From: Pelecanus crispus
Taxonomy: Eukaryota > Chordata > Aves > Pelecaniformes > Pelecanidae
DNA length: 64,000 nt
Reading direction: 5' to 3'
Assembly (NCBI RefSeq): GCF_030463565.1
Contig: NC_134652.1
Span: 21,181,397-21,245,396 of the forward strand
Notes under the pieces: model-generated
Seen by the model: only the letters and a program-made list of their open reading frames with translations
Told to the model about the DNA's origin: nothing
Databases searched by the model: none
Position numbers and translations under genes: made by a program
In this document: one piece after another, positions 51,301 to 62,000 of the stretch
How positions within the stretch are numbered: the first letter of the stretch is position 1
Layout: the number at the start of each line of letters is the position of its first letter

Positions 51301-52799
51301 GCTGCACACTTTCCTGGCCTTCTGGCCCCTCAGCCAGTCTTAGCCCAGAAACCACATCGAAGATTTTGCTTTGCCATACACTTTCTGTGTGTCACTTAAC
51401 CCATCTGAGCCTCTGGCCCTCAAGGACAGAAGGGTACAAGCTCATCCTGGGCGCAGCAGTGGGGTCATACCTATTTTTAAGGAATAGGTGCTATGAAATG
51501 AGCCTTGTTTAAACCTGACACTTTGCATTTTCTGTGCCAGGACAGATCAAATTTCTGAGTTTCTCAGCTGGGCTGTATGGTTGAAGAAATGCAATACCCA
51601 GAGCATTTCCAACCCCTGTAAGAGGTTTTTCAGTATACCTCCATGTCAAAATCCAAGTTGTTGGGCAGGGACTCTTACAAGTGGAAGGGGAAGTGTTTGC
51701 ATGAACTCACTGAGACAAACTGTCTTTCCCTCCATTGCCTTCACTTTTCCCTCACCTATGAGTCTCTGCTTTGCAGCTCAGGGGAGACAGTTACCAGTGT
51801 GACAAGCATGTCCCCTCTACAGCCCAAGAAGGTAAAGAAAAAGAAAGAGAAAGTGGAGCTGCCACCAGCCATCCCAGCAAAAGGTACGAAAACAGACATG
51901 CAGAGGTATTTCAAATCCCGAGCACAACCACGGAGGGACAGCAGAGCGCGGGACATCAGGACTCCTGCGCTCTGCTGCTGACAGTGCCTGTGGGGCGACC
52001 TGCGCTCGCTGCCATCGGTGTGGGGAGAAGTGGCCTGTGCCTGCTGCTGGGACCAGGCTCTCACCTCTCTACAGCTTTAGATATTGAAAAGCTGGTCACC
52101 GAGTCCAAGCAAGAGGTGTCAGCTCCCACTAATCAGAGAAGAGGGAGGAACCTCTGTAGCAATATTCACCCTGCTCAAAGAGAAAATTAAAGTTAGGCAA
52201 GATGAAATGTCATGCTGGGGATAGACTGAGAGAAGCCAGCACATTGCACTCTTAAAATTGCAGGTGCACTTGAGAAGTCAAGCAAGCTGAGCAAATAAAG
52301 ACCAACCTTTTGCCAAACCTCACTTTCAAAGAGGATTTGCAATTGCCTCCAGGGTCAATCACACAAACTCTTGGGCATACTTTCTGAACACTACGGCCAA
52401 TGCTGAGCCACTGGGATAGAGGAGGGAAAGGACCCGAAGGTTTACTGTGCATTAGATCACAAGTGACCAGATCTCAAGGTCTATTTGCTCTGCCTTCTGC
52501 ACACAAACAGCATATTTTGCATATCAGATTCTTTAATCTTATGAATTTTTCTAATTCATAAACCCTATATTTCATTGTAAAATACGTTACCTGAAATACA
52601 GTTAAACTCTGGTTTAAGTACATGTATTTGCTCCTAATCTGCTATTAATCTGTAATTTATAAATTGCTAATGTATATACTAAAAATGACAGTGAATGATG
52701 ATAATATGAAATGATCCCTTAATATTTATTTCCATAGCTCCAATAGCCAATAATTTTCCTAAGCCCAAGCTCTTGAAGCCTCAAAGAAAATTGATGCTG
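27282..52799 (+). CDS. VSTM4: VSTM4, seven of eight expected coding exons (3' end outside window)
   Basis: The seven exons join into one open frame of 278 codons: signal peptide (residues 1-18), V-type Ig domain (about 22-151), stalk (about 152-176), one transmembrane helix (about 177-200) and a cytoplasmic tail (201 onward). All introns begin GT and end AG, with phases 1,1,1,1,2,1,0. The protein aligns along its whole length with human VSTM4 as I recall it; the human protein is about 320 residues and about 279 precede the equivalent last junction. VSTM4 is a type I membrane protein, and a secreted fragment, peptide Lv, has been reported to affect L-type calcium channels and vascular responses. 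The last exon, expected to encode the tyrosine-containing tail (TYAEL-like), is not found before 64,000. No frameshift or premature stop is seen. Confidence 0.95.
27337..32797 (+). other. VSTM4 intron 1 (5,461 bp)
   Basis: Donor GTAAGC; acceptor CTTTCCTTTGCAG after a pyrimidine tract. The first 380 bases are still CpG island. An A tract lies at about 32,108-32,126. An AT-rich stretch at about 29,990-30,200 may be non-repetitive conserved sequence but is unremarkable otherwise. No gene is recognised inside it. Confidence 0.85.
32108..32126. repeat. A homopolymer tract in intron 1
   Basis: About 19 consecutive A bases followed by an A/C-rich stretch. No SINE body is recognisable upstream on the + strand. 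Confidence 0.85.
32798..33196 (+). CDS. VSTM4: VSTM4 exon 2: V-type immunoglobulin domain
   Basis: This 399-nt exon encodes residues 19-151, the entire extracellular Ig domain. Landmarks: Cys46 (motif ATLYCHIS) and Cys126 (DQGHYIC) form the canonical disulfide; Trp62 (AVRW) is the core tryptophan; Asp120-Gly122-Tyr124-Cys126 is the DxGxYxC motif. N-glycosylation sequons are at Asn25 (NVT), Asn41 (NAT), Asn88 (NYT) and Asn143 (NGT). Residues 129-144 (the QEI to SNG region, with RNKWTAWSNG) are nearly identical to human. A single phase-1 exon holding a whole V domain is usual for this superfamily. It starts after TTTGCAG and ends AGAG|GTGAGA. The basic cluster KRK (51-53) and the segment up to about residue 101 correspond to the mammalian peptide Lv region. 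Confidence 0.97.
33386..33391 (+). terminator. Possible intronic polyadenylation signal AATAAA
   Basis: A canonical hexamer 170 bases downstream of the stop codon that follows exon 2 read-through. It could terminate a short transcript encoding only the Ig domain. Such hexamers are common by chance in AT-rich introns, so use is unproven. Confidence 0.25.
34571..34596. repeat. Tandem duplication, 13-bp unit
   Basis: AACACAATATAAC is present twice head to tail. A minor local duplication. Confidence 0.85.
36513..36597. repeat. A/G simple-repeat tract in intron 2
   Basis: A purine-only stretch starting with GGAGGGGG and continuing into poly-A broken by single G bases (AAAAG/AAAAAG units). It probably varies in length between individuals. 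Confidence 0.85.
41098..41166 (+). CDS. VSTM4: VSTM4 exon 3: extracellular stalk
   Basis: This 69-nt phase 1-1 exon encodes residues 152-174, starting VISSKSSDDP and ending EAWKFFE. In human the same region starts VISLKASEES and ends ETWAFFE. The segment is serine- and charge-rich and joins the Ig domain to the membrane. Acceptor TTTTTTTTCAG, donor GAAG|GTAAAG. Skipping it would keep the reading frame. Confidence 0.93.
41167..42637 (+). other. VSTM4 intron 3 (1,471 bp)
   Basis: Donor GTAAAG; acceptor GCTTGGCTTTCAG. It has a C-rich run around 42,236-42,275 and an A-rich one at 42,351-42,380. No further exon is recognised. Confidence 0.88.
42638..42745 (+). CDS. VSTM4: VSTM4 exon 4: transmembrane helix
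   Basis: This 108-nt phase 1-1 exon encodes residues 175-210. It begins DLYVYAVFVC, then a hydrophobic run rich in I, V, L and F to about Cys200, followed by the basic stop-transfer NKRRS (205-209). This places the N terminus outside and the C terminus in the cytoplasm. The human counterpart begins DLYVYAVLVCC and ends NKRKS. The donor is CACAG|GTGAGT. Because both ends are phase 1, skipping this exon removes the membrane anchor without a frameshift. Confidence 0.96.
45150..45267. repeat. C-rich pentanucleotide minisatellite, G-quadruplex-prone on minus strand
   Basis: Tandem pentamers drift from CCCTG through CCCCG and CCCCA to CAACC across about 118 bases. The minus strand therefore has many runs of three or four G separated by one to three bases, which is a strong G-quadruplex pattern. 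VSTM4 is transcribed from the + strand, so the G-rich strand is the template strand. Confidence 0.9.
46180..46275 (+). mobile_element. Possible CR1 LINE 3' relic
   Basis: AGAGACAGGCTAGTGGCTGG followed by ACTGGACATCTGATCCAATC resembles the sense 3' end of old CR1 copies (the 'acaggatactgggctagatggacc..tctgatccag' block). The terminal short repeat is not clearly preserved, so this is tentative. Confidence 0.35.
46715..46748 (+). CDS. VSTM4: VSTM4 exon 5: juxtamembrane tail (34 nt)
   Basis: A very short exon of 34 nt encoding residues 211-222: VKHYLVKCPQN plus the first two bases of a serine codon. Human has VRHYLVKCPQNSSG here. It is asymmetric (phase 1 in, phase 2 out), so skipping it would shift the frame. 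The acceptor follows an unusually long T-rich tract (46,684-46,709), which may help recognition of such a small exon. Donor CAG|GTAGGA is slightly weaker than consensus. Confidence 0.93.
46749..51776 (+). other. VSTM4 intron 5 (5,028 bp)
   Basis: Donor GTAGGA; acceptor CTCTGCTTTGCAG. It holds an inverted repeat at 48,188-48,239 and T/A-rich simple stretches, but no recognised gene or named transposon. Confidence 0.86.
48188..48239. repeat. Nested inverted repeat in intron 5
   Basis: AAAGCCCTGA (48,188-48,197) and TCAGGGCTTT (48,230-48,239) are exact reverse complements. Inside is CTGAAGT (48,214-48,220) against ACTTCAG (48,227-48,233) with a 6-base loop. The layout suggests a degraded palindromic element. 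Confidence 0.8.
51777..51883 (+). CDS. VSTM4: VSTM4 exon 6: cytoplasmic tail, basic segment
   Basis: This 107-nt exon completes Ser222 and encodes residues 223-257, with the conserved SGETVTSVTS, then LQPKK, a lysine cluster (KKVKKKKEK, 239-247) and the proline-containing ELPPAIPAK. Human has TSLAPLQPKKGKRQKEK and PPAVPAK at the same places. The lysine cluster is more strongly basic than in human and could bind acidic lipid. Acceptor TTTGCAG, donor AAAG|GTACGA. Confidence 0.96.
51884..52737 (+). other. VSTM4 intron 6 (854 bp)
   Basis: Donor GTACGA; acceptor TTATTTCCATAG. This is the shortest intron of the gene; the 3' half is AT-rich. No other feature. Confidence 0.88.
52738..52799 (+). CDS. 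VSTM4: VSTM4 exon 7: cytoplasmic tail
   Basis: This 62-nt exon encodes residues 258-278, APIANNF then PKPKLLKPQRKLML; human has KPKLLKPQRKVTL. It ends in phase 0 with the donor CTG|GTAAGT, a near-perfect consensus. The next exon in human starts PKIAEENLTYAEL, an ITIM-like tyrosine motif. Read-through of this donor would add five residues (VSNFL) and stop, losing that motif. Confidence 0.95.
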
Positions 52800-55700
52800 G
52801 TAAGTAATTTTCTATGACATTATTTTCTCCATATTCTTCTCTCTCAATACAATTGCTGTAATGTTGCCAGAACTCTAGGTTCAGAAACTATAAATTGGCT
52901 TAAAAATTGTACAAGTCCTTTTTTTCTAAGTAATACTTTTTCAAGTGATGAATTGTCTTGGCTCTTTTTATTCTGAGCATTAGGTTACAGTGGATTATGT
53001 TTTCCAGCTTTCTAGCAGTCGTCGTATCTACAAATTTAGTCTGTTCTTAAATGAAACCTGCTATTGATTCTCACATGCTTCTGGCAGCTGGTGCTTTGGA
53101 AAAAATACCAGTTGCTGACAGCCTCACAGCTGCACTTGTCACACTGCTTTTGAGACTTTTCAGGTCAGAAATGGGGGACCTGTTTCTGCCCTACTGTGAT
53201 GTAAGTCAGGGATAACTGAAGTTGCAGGAATGAGTTGTATGTGTATAGCTCATGTTAAGGAAAAGCAAAACTCATATGGCAGTTTCTATTGAATATGAGT
53301 TTCTGTACAAAAAACCCCCTGCAGATATTCACCAGGCAAGTCAAATAGATGGAGAGATGTTTCCTCTTCTTTAGTAATGAAGCAATACCTGGACAAGAAG
53401 ACATCCAGGGGTAATAAAGACAGAGTTTTATACCAACTATTTTCAGCTGCCTATATAAAGAGGCTGGTCTCCTAGGCTCCCTATACAGTCAACAGAAAGA
53501 GAGATGAGTTAGAGTGGAGGCTGATGCTCCTACTAATTCAGACTAGATGCTCTTAATTGCCTTTTGGGGATCCTTTCTCCCTTCTCTGGCAATAGAGAGA
53601 GCCCAGAGTGACTAACTCCCTAAAATAGGTGAAGGTGGGAGCCTGAAGTTAGGCCCTGTGAATAACCCGAAAGCCTCTGTGATGGCTTCACTTTCAGCTG
53701 AGGCTTAGAATTGGGAACCTTCCCACCAATTGTCAGTAAATAACCTCTGCCCTTTTAAGCATGGTCAGGGTACAACCCAGGATACCTGGGCATAATGGCA
53801 TGTAACTTCAGAACAACTCAGCTAAAATCTTAGGCAATACTGCTGCTTGGATATTGAGCGCACCTCGCTTCTGCTGGTTCTGCAGGGATTGCATCTTGGC
53901 CAGGCTCTGGTCATACAGGTCAGGTTTCAGTAGAGAAAGAGGTAAAGTTTTAGAAGTCCATGAAAAAAACTTATATCCATGTAGGTAATTGCGTCAGGCC
54001 AAAGCTATGCTGAGAGGACAAAGACAGGGATCCCCTTGGCATCAGGGGATGGCAGCCACCCTTTGCCGTACACCCTGGGAATCACTGTGCCTAGGCACGC
54101 GGCTCCATCAGAAATCAGTTAGTCTTCAGCACTCTGAGGAAAAGCTCTCATCAGTTAAAGCACTCGGACTCTTCCTGCAGGTCAATAAAGCACATCAACA
54201 CGTGCTGAACTTGAGGTAAATCTGTTTCCAGATGCTTTTTCTTTCTGGAAGAAATCCAAGGATGTGGGCCACAAATAACTGCTCTTCCCTTCCTGCTGTG
54301 CAACCCCAGTCAACATTCAAACTATTTGGAGGTGAGCAGGAATAAAGCCTTTTCAAACAATGAAATCAGCTTTGTTTTCCCTAGTGTGACTAAGGATCCG
54401 CACGCTGCGTGCAGCCAGCAGACTCTGTTTTAATGCCTTGCTGTCGGACTAGAGTCTGACTCTGCTCTTTTCCCTTTCGTATTTCACCTCAGAGTGTACC
54501 TGGAAAGACATCGCAGCCTGCAGAAAATACATGATCTATGGATGAGAGCTAGTTTTAAGTCAAAAAGTAATCCAACAGATATTATCCAAAGGATTTTCAA
54601 GACCCAAACTCACCTAGCAATACTTTGAAGGGCAAAGTAAACTAAACCCAAGTCAGTCTATAAGGCACATTCGGAAGCCAAGCAGGACACACACCAGAGC
54701 TGTTTCCCATTTCTGTTCCTCTTGCCTCCCTTTACAACAGAGTTGGTTAAACTCCTATGTTTTAGTATTCTCAAAAAAAAAAAAAATTTTTCTCCTTTTA
54801 AATGATTTTTCAGTGAGGAACTTAAAGTAATTGAAGTAAAAGAAGTTTCAACAAAGATACAAAATGGTAATGATTACAGAGAAAAAGACATCAAATTCAT
54901 CTAATTGAAACATTTTATTGATTTGCCCCCCCATTTTTTTTAGTTCTCAAACATTTCTCAGATTTTAAATTTTCAGTCTGCTTTGGGGCAAAAAAATACT
55001 ATCATCATCCTGCCAAATCTCTGCAGGATAAAAGAATTTTTTCTTTCCAACTGTAATTATTGCACAGATGGTGTCTGCACTAGGTCTTTTTTCATTGATG
55101 GCACATGGTTACTAAGTAATCATTGCTGCAAAGACAGACTCATATTGCTGAGTTTCTGGACTACTTCTGCAGTTTCCCTGCGCAACCCAAGGAAGGTACC
55201 ACACTGGGGCACCAGGAGAATGTTCCAGAAAACCTAAGCAAACAAGCTAGAGTATAAAGGAACATTACAAAATAATTCCAGTGTTTTGGGAAATTTTTTG
55301 TAATAACCTAAATACCAGCAAAATTATTTCCAGAGGACATGTGCTTCTGGTTTCTTGAAAGATGTTTATAATAAGCTAGAGAATTTCTTTTGTTGTTAAC
55401 GTGCTAGAGTGGGTTGCAGTATAATTTTACAAGAATACAATAACCTGGATAAAATATGGACATAATCTCAATGAAAATTAAAAAAAAAAAAGGATAAAGC
55501 CTAGTATCATGTTCAATTGCACAGCCCTGAGTAAAGCCTTTTAAAAACTCTGCTTAAGTCATATTGCTTTTGCTTTAGCCAGAATAACAATTCTATGCTC
55601 CCCTTGTTGCAAAAATATTCCCCATCAGTGTCATTCTCTATTAGCATCAATGAGAAATGTGTACAGATCAAAGGAAATAGAGATGCTGAAATGCAAAAAG

Positions 55701-58404
55701 GGATGGTTTTTATAGCATGCAAGAAGCACAGAGAGTCATTAGGAAGAAGAAAATTCTAGGGGCCCACAAATTCTGCTCTCTAAGGGCTGTTCTGTTATAG
55801 GCTTAAGTACTTAGCCCTTTGAGTTGGTAGAGATAAATCTTATACTTCCTCAACCAAATTTTCTGGTAAGCCTTTCATTGCCTCCTAGAGATTAGTTGTC
55901 ATAGCCCAAGAGTGTCAGTTATAGAACATCGTCTAAATGAAAAGGTTTCAGTGTCTTTTCATGAAGGTTTGCACAACAAGCTTAGGAGCTCCTGTGTGAT
56001 TCACTGGAGCCAATGGAAAGGATGTGAGACTTCAGGTTAGACCAAATCCTGCAATCTTTACTTACGCAAAATTTTTGTTGACTTTGTCATTTTCGCACTA
56101 AATTTTAAGGGCAGGAATACCTGCATAGATAAGACAGTCTATAGGGAATCTTCTTGATTCTGCTGCTGACTTATGTGGCCTCTGCTAAGTCATATAATCG
56201 TCCCACTTTAATACAGGACATATTTGCCTGATTTCACAAATTACTCCCTTGCACTTAGTTCTTCAAACACATTGCAACATGTAAAGCACACAGTACATGA
56301 GAGTTGGCTTCTGCTGTTCCTACACTGACTAGCCTCTTGAATATCCTCTTTACTAGAATGTATCTGACTTCTCTTGTTCCCCACCATGGAATACATATTG
56401 GTCCTGTGTGACTTCTGAAGCAGAGTGCTTTCAGTGACCATAGCTGAGCTATTTAAGAGAAGCAGCCTTTTACCTTCAGCTCATACAGTGTAGACAGCAT
56501 TGTTTATCTCAGCATGGATTGGATCACCAGTGGCCCAGCGCCACATGATCGCCGAGATTTTCTTTTGATGACGATGATGTAAAAGCTACCTGAGAAGCAG
56601 AAAGGGCTTATGGTTATCTAAGACTGAGGGAAATTTCTGGAAGTAATTTTGTTAACTTTGAGTGAAAGCATAATCTTTTGCACTTATTCTGCCTGCCTGG
56701 CTTTTCCAGGCACCACTTATATATTTTATGCTGAGATTTGCAAAGCCAGTTCAGAGATCTGAATTCCCAGGTTTTTACCGATGCAATAGAAATGGGAAGC
56801 TCAGGTTTCTTTCTGCAGCATTGACAAACCCATCTTTATTTATCATAATAGGCTAAGTGCTGACAATGTGCTGAGTGGCGGCCAGTGCAGGTCAGGACAG
56901 TCCCTGCACTGAAAGTGCTTACTCTGTAATGAGTAACACGTCTCAAAGTCTGGAATTTGCAAGTATTCATTCAAAGGACAGCTTCCCTGCTCCTGCCATG
57001 TCCACAAAGCAGAAGGGTGTTGTTTTGAGCAGGTTTGATACCTGTGGAACTTGGTCTCATCATCTGCATGTACTCAGTAAAATCAAGCTTTCAGCATTAC
57101 ACATTTAGCTCAGTATTCTACATCGGTGTATACTCCTGAATCAAGCAATGAAGACAGGTGCTCCTAAAGCTGCCCAGAAACTTTAAACTCCTTCACCTGC
57201 AAAATCCTTTTGACTCTTAGGGTTCAGGAGTGCATTTCCCATTGTACAACAAACCAACCAGATCCACTGTATATCAGAACCAGTGACCTTGGAGTCCTTT
57301 TGGGAAAGGGGTCTAGATGTGCAAGTGAATTATCTGCAGTCGGATTACCACATCAGAGCTGTGAAATGTAAAGAGCTGCTTTTAGTTTTTGATTGCTGGG
57401 GAATTATGTGCCTTCTAAGCTGTGCTCCAGCCTGCTGTCCTGCAGCTTCAGCCTCACAGCAACCTGGGAGCAAATTTACACATTGCAAGATTGTATTTGA
57501 TGGATGGAGTTGATTTTTTTCCCTGTCTTCTGTTTCATCTTACAATTAAGCACTACATCATTCAAACCAGTCTTATACCATATGCATCAAGCTAGCTAGG
57601 AAAGGTAGGCTAGTCAGTTTTTTGCACAACTAGTAGGAACCTCATTAGTGTTAACCTGTACGTACCATTGGCCCTTTCCTTGAGAAAGAAAAAGGAAGTG
57701 AAATACATCTGTTCAGTAATTTGTGGATTCTGGATCTGGGAGCAATCAGGTCTTCCCTTCTCCTGGATGATTTTAAATTAAAAGCTATGCCACCCTCTGT
57801 TAGAAGAGTTGTTTCCTCCACAATATGTAACAATGGGTGATGATTTAAGTTCCAAACTTCTTAAAGCATTATTGATCTCCACAGACTTCAAGTAACATTG
57901 TACATATGATATACAAAGAAGTGGTGAACATTTTTTTCCTTGACTCCCCATGATTCTTGAATATTTCCATCCAGTCCACATAATTTCTCTCTTTGCAAGA
58001 TGAAGAATCCTTTTTTTCTTTTGCAGTCTCTCCTTAGGATGTGAGATGTCCATAGGAACATGAATATCATTTACACATTCAGGTTGACACTCAGAACAAA
58101 ACATACTCAAACCTGCTGAGTTATGCCTTTTTTCACATTCAGATCACAGGTTGCTATCTTTACCACCAAGCAAGAACAGTTTGTATAAATACATAAAACT
58201 TCTTGCTGGAATTGTGCCGAGACTTGTGTATTTACAAAATCCCATAGCAGATGACTTTTGTGTGATGACACATTTGGAGTAATAAAAGTGTCCCCAGAAA
58301 ACTGAAAACCTTTAATTACTTCCTGGGGCCTTTTTGAGGGATAAGAAGTCATCAGCCTGATTTCCAGCAATGTTGGTTTAGAATCTAGGAATAACTCTGC
58401 AACT

Positions 58405-58552
58405 GTAAAAGGAATAAAGCATTAGCAAAGGTTTCCCCAGAAGTTGTCAAAACAGGCTGGACAAACCTCTGCCAGGTATATTTAATTCTGTTAATGAAGA
58501 AGGATGGACTGGCTCACCCCTTAGAGTCACTACCTGCCCTACATCTGTGAGA
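58405..58552 (+). mobile_element. Old CR1 LINE 3' end
   Basis: The series AAAGGTTTCCCCAGAAG, AGGCTGGACAAACCTCTG, GGATGGACTGGCTCACCCC and CCTGCCCTACATCTGTGAGA follows the order of the sense CR1 3' end (gacaggttggacaaacatctg, ggactggactagatgacc, cagccctacatttctatga). It is diverged, and the terminal repeat has decayed. The copy is inactive. Confidence 0.6.
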
Positions 58553-59060
58553 TGCTGTTTCTTCAAAATAAAATCATTCAATGGGACTTAGTAAATCATC
58601 TTACTCCCTGACTTTGTTACCATCACTTCTGTGGGATTTAATAGCAAAATTTAGATGCAATACTGAAAGAGGCTTCACTAATTGTTGCAGATATTGTTCC
58701 CAGGGAGTCTGGGAAGTATTTTTTACTCTAGGGAGTAAAAAGATAGGCATTTTTAGTGGAAAGAACCTGTCCTTTTTAACTGATAGTGCCACTAAAAGTC
58801 ATACTTCCTACTCCCAATATTTTCCAATGTCTTATTTCTCAGCTTTGGCACTGAGAAGACAATGGCTCCCTTGATATTTCAAAGCTCCTACTGGCCAGCA
58901 GTTGCATTTCTAGGGGATAACTCATCTTGCAGATCTAGCTTCAGTTTTTCATGAAGGTCTGCAGAAGTAATTTCTGAAGCTCCTCTCTTCCAAGGAAATC
59001 TCTGGCTTTCTCTGTGCAATCAAGACACTGACATTGGTAAACACCCGAAGCTCTAAAGAG

Positions 59061-59086
59061 TCAAAAAAAAAAAAAAAAAAAAAAAA
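59061..59086. repeat. A homopolymer tract in intron 7
   Basis: About 25 consecutive A bases on the + strand. Simple sequence, expected to vary in length. Confidence 0.9.
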
Positions 59087-62000
59087 TCGCTTTCTGACTC
59101 CTGAATTACTTCCTTGATGAGGGAGCCATCCCACTGAAGTTCATAGGGTTTGAGCATAAAGTATATTTATGGCCCTGAGGAGCACTATTGATTTCAGCGC
59201 AAGAAAGACCACACATTCTAGAGAGAGTGGTTTTCCAGTGTATATTAAAAAATGGGACTGTCAAAGGCTAATCATTTTCTCTCTGAAGCTACAGCAAGTT
59301 TTCTCACTATTGACTTTACAAAATCCTGCCTAACCCCACTGCATGTGCTGTATCCCCCTGTCCTGGTGGCCCAGACAAAGGAGTTGCAGCCTGGCCACCA
59401 AACATGCTGAATCTTCACTTCAGCACACTCTTGCCTTCACCTCCATAGCTGACCCTCCAGTGATGGCCAAGCTGGCAGCCATACACCATCCCCTCCCACA
59501 GCTTTAAAAAAAAAAAAGAATGCTTATGAAAAGGAGATATGCAGAGGAAAATATAGGCTAGGCCCCTTTTCCTTAGGTTGCACACAGTATGCAGTTTCCT
59601 CCCACCTGGGCATTCATGCAGAGAGAAGCAACAATCTGTCCCTGTGGCCAAAGCCCATCCAGTTGGCCTGGAGAGTCCTGTCTAGACACTTTCTGACTGT
59701 ACTCCTGAGCTGTGCCATCTGGACAGTATCTGCATTTTTCCTGTGGAGCTCTTTACCGAGCATGAATACAAAACAGGATGTTTCTCAAATATGAAAGGGA
59801 AAAGGCCAAAGATCTGGTAAGAGAAAGGGAAAGAAAAAATGGTAGTTCCAGCATGTGCTTGCTAAGAGCGAGCTACTTAATGGCACTGGGGCAGGGCTGC
59901 TTGCTTTGTGCCGTGGAGTAACCTGGAGAGAAGTGCAGTTCCTAGAGACTGGATCAAACAAACCTCACCACCACCTCTTGACTCTGTACCTTTCCCATTT
60001 GCACTTCCTACAGCATCCCCCTGGCTCTGCAGTGTGCACCCAACAGCACAGCACAGCCAGTCCATAGGTGGCCACTTGCCATGTACTGACAATCAGACCA
60101 GCAAGCCTATACATAATTGGCAAGGTTTTATCCTTGCTGACCTAATCCATTCACCCACGAGCACAGGGCATGCCAGTGAGGGTGGGGTTTCATTTTCAAG
60201 TGTTGCTGCAGGAAATCTGAGTTACTAAAAACATTATGAAACTCTGACTGGAACTTGGGACATATGCTTGTTAAATCCAGAAAACTCAAAGGTGAAAATT
60301 CAGTTTAGTCTATAAACATAATTTTCTTGCCCTGGTCCCATGTTAAAGTCATTCTGCATCATATCCCAAACAAAAACTCCATCACATACAATCATATAGA
60401 TGCTGAATTCCAAGGCAAATGTCTGCAACAATAGTCACTAAAATATTTAAGATTGAAGTGAAGTGGGAAGTAAGCCCTTTTCTGCTTGTTTTTGATAATT
60501 AAAAAAAAAAAATCCCCTGATTCTAGTTTACTATTAGAAATTCACATTCATTTTGTCATCTTCATGGTAACTGGTGCAGTCATGGAACAGTGAGACTGCA
60601 GCAAACTAAGTGCAAGTTGGCATCAGTTGTTTTTCCAGACAAGTTAAATTTATGAGGTTATTATTTGCTTGTTTTCCTCATATTCAAATTTGGATAAAAT
60701 TGGTCTTAGTTAAAACTTCAAGAACTTTCACTCTGACAGTGCTCACAGCAAACATCCTTGAGGCTGCCAAGAAACAAACCAGCTAAGCCTAGGAATAGCA
60801 AAATTGACATTCTTGGTAATTATGACATAAAAATCAGAGTAATTTTCATTAAAAACCCAACCCTTCTAGGTAATTGCTAACACATTTATATACTGGACAA
60901 ACCAAATAAAAACAAAACTATGCATACACATACTTCAGTTTCTTTTAAATATTCACAATAGACTTTGCAGATTGTTTATTAAGAAAAATGTTCCTATAAG
61001 TGAACTCTTTCGAATAGTTGCCCATGGGAAGCCCTGTGACTGGAATAAACTAAAACTGGAAGAAATCTGGAAGAGAAATAATTTTGCATTTGCCAGAAGA
61101 TACACTGGAAAATGATGACTCTTCCTAATTTATATTTCTGCAATGTGTGTGATCCCAAGACGAGAAAACAGACATATGAGATAAAGACTGTATCTAGAAA
61201 TGTCACATTGGAGTAGAAATCTATTTGAAGAAATCATTTCAATGTTATTTTAGAACAATGATGTAATTTTTCAGGAAAGGATGTTGTAGCCATAGAAATC
61301 CCAATGACCTCCTAAGTGAAGAGCCAGGATGGAAAGAGAGAGTTGCATGGCCATTCGTTCACTGTCTCTTCCTCTTCTGCCCTAGTATCAGTCCCACCCA
61401 TAACATCAGTTATTAAAGTCATGCTATTGTTCCAAAAAGGAGGTGGTGGCAGGATTCCAGGTTTACACTGCCAAAATGCTATCCAATCCAAATGAGAGAT
61501 GAAATCGTAGAATTAGTTTTCTTTCCCTGCCTGTTCAAAAAAAAAATTGGTTTTGGACAAACAAACCAGCAAAATTAAATTAAACATGTGGTTGATAAAT
61601 GAAGTACAGAAGAGTGTATGGAATAAAACCCTGGCTTCCATAGGTACTTTAAAGTAGTGTTGGCTTCCATGCAGTGTTATTACGCATCCTTTGCTGAAAA
61701 CTGTATACCCTTCACAATTTTGAACCTCTTGTGTGTTTCCTCATATTTTCAATCAAATTATTACATACTAGAAATATGCATAAGGGAAATTATTCTACAC
61801 ATTTTATGGTGTGCTGTTGCTTGTAGCAGTAATTGAAGTACCTTTTCCACTTATGAAAGTACTAATTTTATTTGGTTTTATTGCTTTTCTAGATGCAATT
61901 ATTTATTTAGTGTGTTTTGGCTTTATTAAATTATGTTTACTATAGGAACATCATAAAAATGTATGAAAGCAACACATCAGCCACTACTGCCCAATGACCT

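Noticed and set aside
56700..56762. Candidate last VSTM4 exon (reads FYAEICKASSEI)
   Set aside because: It only superficially resembles the YAEL motif; upstream residues do not match PKIAEENL, and a stop follows at once.
59527..59571. Candidate last VSTM4 exon (reads RRYAEENIG)
   Set aside because: It ends at a stop after a few codons, has no acceptor in correct phase and lacks the conserved residues either side of TYAEL.
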